NCBI RefSeq assembly: GCF_905147045.1
Contig: NC_065893.1
Location: 1-64,000 of the forward strand
Length of the DNA: 64,000 nt
DNA from: Nymphalis io
Lineage: Eukaryota > Arthropoda > Insecta > Lepidoptera > Nymphalidae
Reading direction: 5' to 3'
Shown here: piece by piece, positions 57,838 to 64,000 of the stretch
Position numbering within the stretch: the stretch's first letter is position 1
Layout of the letters: each line of letters begins with the position of its first letter
Notes under the pieces: model-generated
The model's database searches: none
What the model was told of the DNA's origin: nothing
The model's input: the letters and a program-made list of their open reading frames with translations, nothing else
Position numbers and translations under genes: made by a program

Positions 57838-58649
57838 AAATGTCGACCACATTTCTTGTTATTGGACGACTCGAATCTTGTCACTTCAAAATCCTTGTTT
57901 ACTATATTACATTACCTTATTCTACTTACATCGTAAAGCCCTCCTTCCGTTGCAATCTGCGTCCCGTCAGATAACATGTCCTAACCATACCTACTACTCT
58001 CCACAACCTTGTCGATTCATTGTTTGGATCGGCTAGATATCAAAAACTAAAAGTAAGAAAAAATGTTAAATTAGTATAATATTTTCGTTTTCAATTTAAT
58101 AACAAAATTATATAAATTATCGCCAGCTGTGCGAACAAAGCATTTACAAAAACGTTAAATAAACTGATTTAGTGAAAATTATGCCATTTTTTCTTTACTT
58201 TCTCTTTATTCATACAAACTATATTATTGTGTGTTGACTAAGACTGAGCTAGACTCGCTATAAAGTTTCCGATAACTTCATGATATTATTAAGCATAGCG
58301 TTTAATTTAATAAACTATGAACTTTCGTTTCGTTAATTACCGTTTTTGTAAATTAACGCGATGGAATGAAGTTAATTTCCCGCATGTCTGAACACGTAAT
58401 AATGCAGATACAAAACGATATTAAAAACCCTGATGGGGTGATTCGAATTATTACGCATTATTTTATTCAAAAATATATCTCCGGGTTCCGTATTGAAACT
58501 AAGGTTCCGTCGCGACGCAGTGTCGAGCAGCTGATGAATACTTTCTTAAAATAATTTTATAATATAAATACAAGAGGTTTTAGCCATATTTGTATTATGG
58601 CTATTCATGGAATAATTATAATATATAGTCGTTGTATCTATGGTTGACT
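57838..58649. other. AT-rich DNA, no gene seen
   Basis: The open frame at 58366-58554 is not recognised. Confidence 0.4.
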
Positions 58650-58855
58650 TGATTTTGATGAAATAAGGACTAATTAGTACGTTCGTATAATTTCGTTAAA
58701 ATTCAATATCCAATAATAAGGAGACAGACATAAAAATATAATGATTGTTTGTTTTTGGTAAATTGCAAATAGCCATATAAACTTTAAAGGCTCAGCTATT
58801 TTAAAATCTTAGACAGACACTTCAACTTTATTTATTTGTAAGATTTCAATAAATG
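58650..58855 (+). repeat. LINE 3'-end relic
   Basis: GACTTGATTTTGATGAAATA, AGGAGACAGACATAAAAATA and CTTTATTTATTTGTAAGATT occur in the same order as in 35640-35885. Confidence 0.5.
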
Positions 58856-59308
58856 TAAAAAATCAACTTAGCAAATTAGAAACGGAAAAAAAATCATAAA
58901 ATCTTTTCATTAATAAACCGTTTCACCGCGTCGCGCAGAAGTTGGTTCATTACGAGGGTTGCCATATCAAATTAAAGTACATACACACCATATACCATAA
59001 AAAGGCAGTTTCTTAGAAACATATGTAAAGAGTATACATTTATTTCAAGCCTTTGTTTAAATAAAAACATTTACGAATTTCTACAAACTAATTATAAAAG
59101 TTTTATAGAAGGGGTTTCACTTCATATCGCATAATCGCAATATGTATATATATATATATTATTTAATTAATTTTGAGAATGTTACGTATGTCTATTAAGG
59201 AAATCTTATAGCCCAATATAAATTGAAATGAGAAATCCGAAATTTACATTATAAGTTTCCACTCCGTGACAATGGTAACTAATGGTAACTCGTTCCGGAA
59301 CATGTCGA

Positions 59309-59311
<3 letters not shown>
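58856..59311. other. AT-rich DNA, no gene seen
   Basis: No supported feature. Confidence 0.4.
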
Positions 59312-59361
<50 letters not shown>

Positions 59362-59640
59362 GAATAGTATGGCGGACGAGCATATGGGCCACCTGATGGT
59401 AAGTGGTCACCAACGCTCTTAGACATTGGCATTGTAAGAAATGTCAACCATTGCTTACATATCCAATGCGCCACCAACCTTGGGTACTAAGATTTTATGT
59501 CCCTTGTGCCTGTAATTACACTGGCTCACTCACCCTTCAAACCGGAACACAACAATATCAAGTATTGCTGTTTTGCGGTAGAATATCTGATGAGTGGGTG
59601 GTACCTACCCAGACGAGCTTGCACAAAGCCCTACCACCAG
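59312..59640 (-). repeat. SINE-like copy (family A), complete with ~47-base T/A tail
   Basis: The minus-strand A-tail is an uninterrupted run of about 47 T on the plus strand. It is followed by AGAATAGTATGGCGGACGAG, CATATGGGCCACCTGATGGT and on to AGCCCTACCACCAG. The long pure tail and the high similarity to 31629-31920 suggest a recent insertion. Confidence 0.93.
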
Positions 59641-60249
59641 TGAAATTATATCCTCGTTATATAACATAAGTGAAACCAAATTAACTAACATTTTACGTTA
59701 CTTCTTCTTAAGTTTACTTATTTTTGTTTCGATACAATATCATAATTGTACAAAACAAATATTTTACGAATAAACATTTGTACATAATGTTATTTGCCAA
59801 TTTCAGATGACATGTTTAATCAGCTTAGCATTTCAACTAGCTCAGCGATTGCTTCGGTCGCCAACAATCGCGGGCGGATTGTTTGTCCCTCGCTCGGTAC
59901 ATTCAGGAGAGGCTACAATACCGAAAACTCTTTGTGTACTTTTACTAAGTAGTAACAAAACATTTATTTATAACTTGTTTCAGATTATATATATCTAAAT
60001 ATTATAAATTATGTTAAAAAATTATGTCAAAGAAGTAGAATTCTATATCGATAAAAAAGAGTAGCAGAAACCGATAATGTGTTTTGTGTAATTTTTTTGT
60101 TTTTCGTTTATAACTGATTTATTTTGTAATAAAATTATATATTTTATTTTATAATTTAATACTATGTATTAATAAGTTAGTATTATTGTATTTCATTTCA
60201 ATCGTTTCTGTAGAATTTTATTAAAAACGACTGTGTATATATTTATTTG
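59641..60249. other. AT-rich DNA; weak exon-like stretch
   Basis: A TTTCAG acceptor-like word at 59801-59806 is followed by an open, unbiased frame to a TAG at 59950-59952. It is not recognised and is listed as a finding only. Confidence 0.3.
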
Positions 60250-60254
60250 TGCTT

Positions 60255-60342
60255 CTTATAGCTTATAGAAGGAAGGGAAGAGGGGGCCTTTAGCCCAGCA
60301 GTGGGACATTACCAGGCTGTTACGGTTACGATTACGGTAGCT
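60255..60342 (+). repeat. 3' end of tRNA-derived SINE (family B)
   Basis: GGGGGCCTTTAGCCCAGCAG, TGGGACATTACCAGGCTGTT, ACGGTTACGATTACGG. 5'-truncated. Confidence 0.8.
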
Positions 60343-60617
60343 TATGTGTTTGTGTGAAATAAAAACATAAAATCTAATAAAGCACACAAACTAGGAACGA
60401 TGTTCAAATGTGCAAATTCTCGTGTGCTTTTGAGCCAACCTCGGGCTCCCCATACACGCGTAATTCACTAACGTGTACGTTACAAGTACGGGTAAAAAGC
60501 ATTCATTTACGCTTTGAACTTTTATCTTAATTTCCTTCCATTTTTGCAAATACGTTTACTACCTATCTTTATTTACACAATATTATTGTGAGACAAAAGC
60601 AAAGATAATTTTAGGAA
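60343..60617. other. AT-rich DNA, no gene seen
   Basis: No supported feature. Confidence 0.4.
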
Positions 60618-60658
60618 AACTTACTTATATATAGGCCTCTGCATCTTTGACAGATGAT

Positions 60659-63600
60659 TTAAGCGGCATCGCGAAGGCACTTGCGTTCATGACTGAATAG
60701 ACCAATGCGAGAGAGGATCCTCCGGCCGCACTTCCGACAAGTGTATGCGCCCCCAGATGGGCGGGGGTTTGAAGCCCACTCATGACGCCTAGTGCGTTTT
60801 TCTTTTAGTAGTTTAAACCAGTCATTGTCATGCTTTGATTGACCTTCGTGAATAAGGCGTCGCCACTTGGCACGGTCCTCTGCCAGTTCCTCCCATCGAT
60901 TGCTAGGGATGTTAAACGCAACCATATCACGCTTAGCGCAATCTTTGTAACGGAGCATAGGCCGCCCAACAGACCTCTTTGCATCCACAACCTCTCCCAG
61001 TAGTATTTGCCTTGGAAGACGGGTCTGCTCCATTCGATGCACGTGTCCCAGCCACCGTAACCGTTTTTTTTTTGAGAATGGCCATGATGCTAGGCAGCTG
61101 TGCCTCGCCTAGAACAGACTCGTTTGTCACGCGATCCTGCCATGTGATGCCCAGAATGCTCCGAAGACAGCGCAAGTGAAATGTGTTTAGTCGGCGTTCT
61201 TGTTTTGCGTACGTTGTCCACGTTTCTGCTCCATACAAGAGTGTGCTTAGGACACATGATTGGTAAACAAGCATTTTCGTTTTTACCGTAAGGTGTCTGT
61301 TATCCCAAGCCCTTGAACAGAGCCTCCTGAACGTAGAGGCTGCTTTGCCGATGCGGAAGTCGATCTCTGCATCAAGCGAGAGATTGCTCGACAAATGCGA
61401 CCCAAGGTAGCAAAATTTGTTAACCACCTGTAAAGGTGCGCCGTTAAGCAAGATGACTGGTTGCTCTAAACATCCTTGCGCTAAAATAACGGTCTTCTTG
61501 CAGTTTATGGACATTGAAAAGAGGTCGCACGCTCTGGCAAATTTGTCCATTAGACTCTGGAGTTGAGCTTGGTCATGAGCAACGAAGGCAGCGTCGTCAG
61601 CGAAGAGGAGACTATCTACAAATAAGTCCTCCCTGTAGCGTTTGGACTTGAGCATTGAGATGTTGTACAGCCTACCATCGGTTCGCGTGTGTAAGTGGAC
61701 GCCTTGCTGTTCATCTCCAAAAGCAACCTTCAGAAGCACTGAGAAGAATATTCCGAACAAGGTGGGGGCCAGTGCACAACCTTGACGAACACCACGGCGT
61801 ACGTCGAATGGCGTGGATGCGTTGCCATTGTGCAGGACGGTAACTTCCATACCTTCGTGGAACGATTGCACTATCCTTAGGAGTTTTGGGGGGCATCCAA
61901 TTCTGACAAGAACCGAGTACAACCCCTCTCTGCTCACGGAGTCAAAAGCCTTATTTAGGTCTACAAATGCAATGACTAGGGGGGTATGTTGCTCCCTACA
62001 CTTTTCTTGTAGCTGTCTGAGTGAAAATATCATGTCGACAGTTGACCGTTGGGACCTAAAACCACATTGTGCCTCAGGGTATACGCGGTCGGCGAGCCTT
62101 TGTAGTTTGCCTAAAATGGCCCTGGCAAAGGCTTTACCGACGATGCTAAGAAGAGATATTCCGCGGTAACAGTTGCAGTCGCCACGATCGCCTTTGCCTT
62201 TATAAAGAGTGACGATGTTAGCATCTCGCATATCCTGAGGGACGTAGTTTTCTTCCCAGCACTTAGCCAGGTGGTTATGAAGGATGGGCAAGAGGCACTC
62301 AAGCTTGACGACTTCGGTGACAACATCGTCTTTTCCGGGGCTCTTTCCACATTTGAGCTTCTTGACGGCCAGATAAAGTTCCTCTACTGTGGGTGCAACG
62401 TCTAGCTCGTGCCAAGATGCCAGATTCGGGACAAGCTCCATTGCTTCTGGCTGAATATCCACTGGGCACGAGTAGAGCCCCTTGTAGTATTCTACCCATC
62501 TTGCCATCTGACGGGTGCTGTCTGTTATAACAGAACCGTCGGTTTCCTTGAGAGGTGCCGTCTTTTTTGGAGTAGGTCCAAGAGCTCTTTTGATGCCCGC
62601 GTACACCCCGCCAATATCCCCCGCGATTGCGCACGCTTGGATGCTTTGGCAAAGCTCTGTCCAATACGCATTTACAAAGAAGCGCGTGCTACGCTGGAGT
62701 GAGGCTTTTGCCTTCGTGAGATCTTTACGCGTCGCATCGCAAGGGTTAAGGCGAAAATTTAAAGCGGCTTGGCGTTTCGAGTCAATCAAGGGAAGTAAGT
62801 GCTTCTCGTTTTCTTGAAACCAGTCGTAAGATTTTGCCTTTTGATAGCCAAAAATCTTGCCTGCAGTGTCAGTGAGAAGAGACTTGACTTTTTCCCATTC
62901 GACTCGCGCTGATGCCGTACTATCCCAAGTTGCAACTTCTTCGCGGACGAGTTCCCCAAATGACTCCACTACTTCCATGTCACGAGTCTTGAAAAGATTT
63001 ATCTTTTTTCGACCGAGTGGCTTGGAAGAATGGACTCTTCTAGGGACAAGTCGGACTTTAGTAGCGACGAGGCTGTGATCGGTGTCGCAATCGGCACTGT
63101 GAAACGCCCGCGTGTGGAGCGTTTCCCGTAGATCCCTCCTTCTTGTTAGAGCAAGGTCTAATTGGTGCCAGTGTTTAGATCGAGGGTGCATCCACGAGAC
63201 TTTCCGCATCATTTTGCCTTTAAAAAAGGTGTTGGTAACACACAGCTGGTGCCTTGAGCAAAACTCCAACAGTCGTTGTCCGTTGTCGTTAAGCTTGCCT
63301 ATGCCGTGTGCACCGAGGCATTCAGGCCAGGCTGATGTACCCTGACCGACGCGGGCATTAAAGTCACCCAAAATATGCAGTCTGTCAGTTGGATTCACCC
63401 TGCGCACTGTCTCATCGAGCTGGCCGTAGAACTGATCCTTGGTCTCAGGTTTTGAACTAAGCGTCGGTGCGTAAGCGGAAATTAGCGTGACAAAGCCGCT
63501 TTTTGTGTTTAGACGCAAGACCATAATCCGCTCGGAAACGCCTACAGGTGTCTCTATGGCGTTGATGAGATGGTTTCGAACCGCGAAACCTACACCATGC

Positions 63601-63833
63601 TCTCGTGTTTCCAAGGAACTCTTGCCCTTCCAGTAAAAAGTGTAGTTAGCTTCACGCAAAGACCCTTCGTCTTCAGTTCTGGTCTCTTGTAAGGCTACGA
63701 TATCGATTTTGAGCCTTTTAAGCTCCACGTCGATACTGTAAGTTTTGCGCAGTTTTTGGGCGCAATCGGAGCTTCCGTAGGTGTTCGGGAAGCCTGTCCT
63801 CATCGTTCGGACATTCCATGTCGCAAAGCGCAT
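60659..63833 (-). pseudogene. LINE endonuclease-reverse transcriptase with C-terminal zinc finger, one frameshift
   Basis: About 1,057 codons if the single frameshift is disregarded. Residues 1-245: apurinic-type endonuclease (FATWNVRTM, DIVALQETRTED with catalytic Glu, HILGDFNARVG, DCDTDHSLVATKV). About 480-800: reverse transcriptase (SPGKDDVVTEV, NCYRGISLLSIVGKAFAR, CGFRSQRSTVDMIFSLRQ, AFVDLNKAFDSVSREG, RRGVRQGCALAPTLFGIFF, catalytic FADD at codons 744-747). Then CYLGSHLSSN and LNTFHLRCLRSILGITWQDR. In the shifted frame follow HVHRMEQTRLPRQIL, RSVGRPMLRYKD and a C-terminal CRKCGRRILSRIGLFSHERK finger (about 60672-60735). It would nick target DNA and copy its RNA there. The ATG at 63833 directly precedes the conserved FATWNVR; an in-frame TAA lies ~57 bases upstream. 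The clade is RTE-like by the HVHRM and SVGRP end, with the finger an extra. Confidence 0.9.
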
Positions 63834-64000
63834 GTAAGCAGCGTTGTTGTGGGTTTTGAGATTTTTGTTTCTTTGAGCAGGTGGTTAATGTCACAGCGTC
63901 AACGTCTAGCTGTAAGGCTTGTGTTCCGTTCACCCAGGCGGAACAAGTTAACGCTGAGGCGGATCAGTACCTTATTGATCGGGGGCTGCCCGACTTAAAG
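63834..64000 (-). other. Probable 5' UTR of the RTE-like LINE
   Basis: No ORF1-like protein is evident. On the minus strand the sequence reads GTCGGGCAGCCCCCGATCAA then TAAGGTACTGATCCGCCTCA, more GC-rich than host DNA here. Assigned by position only. Confidence 0.5.

Larger units (their letters stand above)
60618..64000 (-). mobile_element. RTE-like LINE, almost intact, reaches the window edge
   Basis: A non-LTR retrotransposon on the minus strand. Its coding region starts at or near the ATG at 63833 and would end at 60659. A short 3' UTR (CATCTGTCAAAGATGCAGAG GCCT) leads into a TATA-type tail at about 60630. The only lesion I see in the coding region is a run of ten T (A on the coding strand) at 61064-61073 where nine would keep the frame. 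63834-64000 is probably 5' UTR and may continue outside the window. No target duplication can be checked because the 5' end is not shown to be inside. Confidence 0.88.

Noticed and set aside
62111..62817. Open frames on the plus strand and minor minus-strand frames at 61.6-63.9 kb
   Set aside because: They are shadows of the long LINE coding region on the minus strand.

Overview
The window looks like AT-rich, gene-poor nuclear DNA of a lepidopteran insect (butterfly or moth). The basis is the mix of interspersed repeats: a tRNA-derived SINE with several copies, a second short SINE-like family, CR1-like LINE 3' ends, a Jockey/CR1-type LINE, mariner elements, R1-clade LINE relics and a Helitron helicase relic. 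These match my recollection of lepidopteran repeats, and no database search was possible. I see no convincing host gene, rRNA, tRNA gene or CRISPR array. The window is best read as intergenic DNA or a large intron filled with transposable-element (TE) copies of different ages.

Layout. 1-5.3 kb: AT-rich DNA with a 5'-truncated R1-clade LINE (1188-1952, 14-bp target duplication) and a tail-to-tail pair of old SINE-like copies (4771-5262). 5.4-8.5 kb: a nearly full-length but dead Jockey/CR1-type LINE. 8.5-20 kb: LINE 3' tails, a nested palindromic MITE candidate (10022-10249), a second R1-like relic (about 11.6 kb), a decamer array (13.06 kb), an R1-clade ORF1 relic (16.8-17.2 kb) and a SINE/LINE mosaic (17.93-18.45 kb). 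20.98-22.80 kb: a short LTR element on the minus strand with two ~300-bp LTRs, a primer-binding site, a broken gag start, and a 20-bp minisatellite where most of the interior should be. 22.8-35 kb: hairpins, an RTE-like C-terminus, a mariner (28.27-29.49 kb), a diverged DDE transposase relic and SINE-like copies. 35-50 kb: SINE copies, a perfect 33-bp hairpin (37.3 kb), an RTE-like tail (45.0 kb), a Helitron helicase fragment (47.8-48.1 kb) and a second mariner in the opposite orientation (49.18-50.25 kb). 51-53 kb: SINE-like copies, two 3' ends of the LINE seen at 5.4 kb, and a long AT microsatellite. 54.8-57.6 kb: a CR1/L2-like LINE with two frameshifts. 59.3-59.6 kb: a young SINE-like copy with a ~47-T tail. 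60.6-64 kb: an RTE-like LINE on the minus strand whose long ORF is broken only by a one-base gain in a homopolymer; it runs to or past the right edge.

How the parts relate. The autonomous elements (LINEs, mariner, LTR element) encoded their own endonuclease, reverse transcriptase or transposase, but every copy here is truncated or mutated. The SINEs carry no protein and depended on a LINE partner. The youngest material by visual comparison is the RTE-like LINE at the right edge, the matching LINE 3' ends at 8.1-8.5 and 52.6-53.0 kb, and the SINE-like copies at 31.6 and 59.3 kb. The strongest candidates for something unusual are the minisatellite-bearing miniature LTR element, the perfect hairpins, and the uncharacterised inverted repeat family at 32.3 and 37.8 kb.
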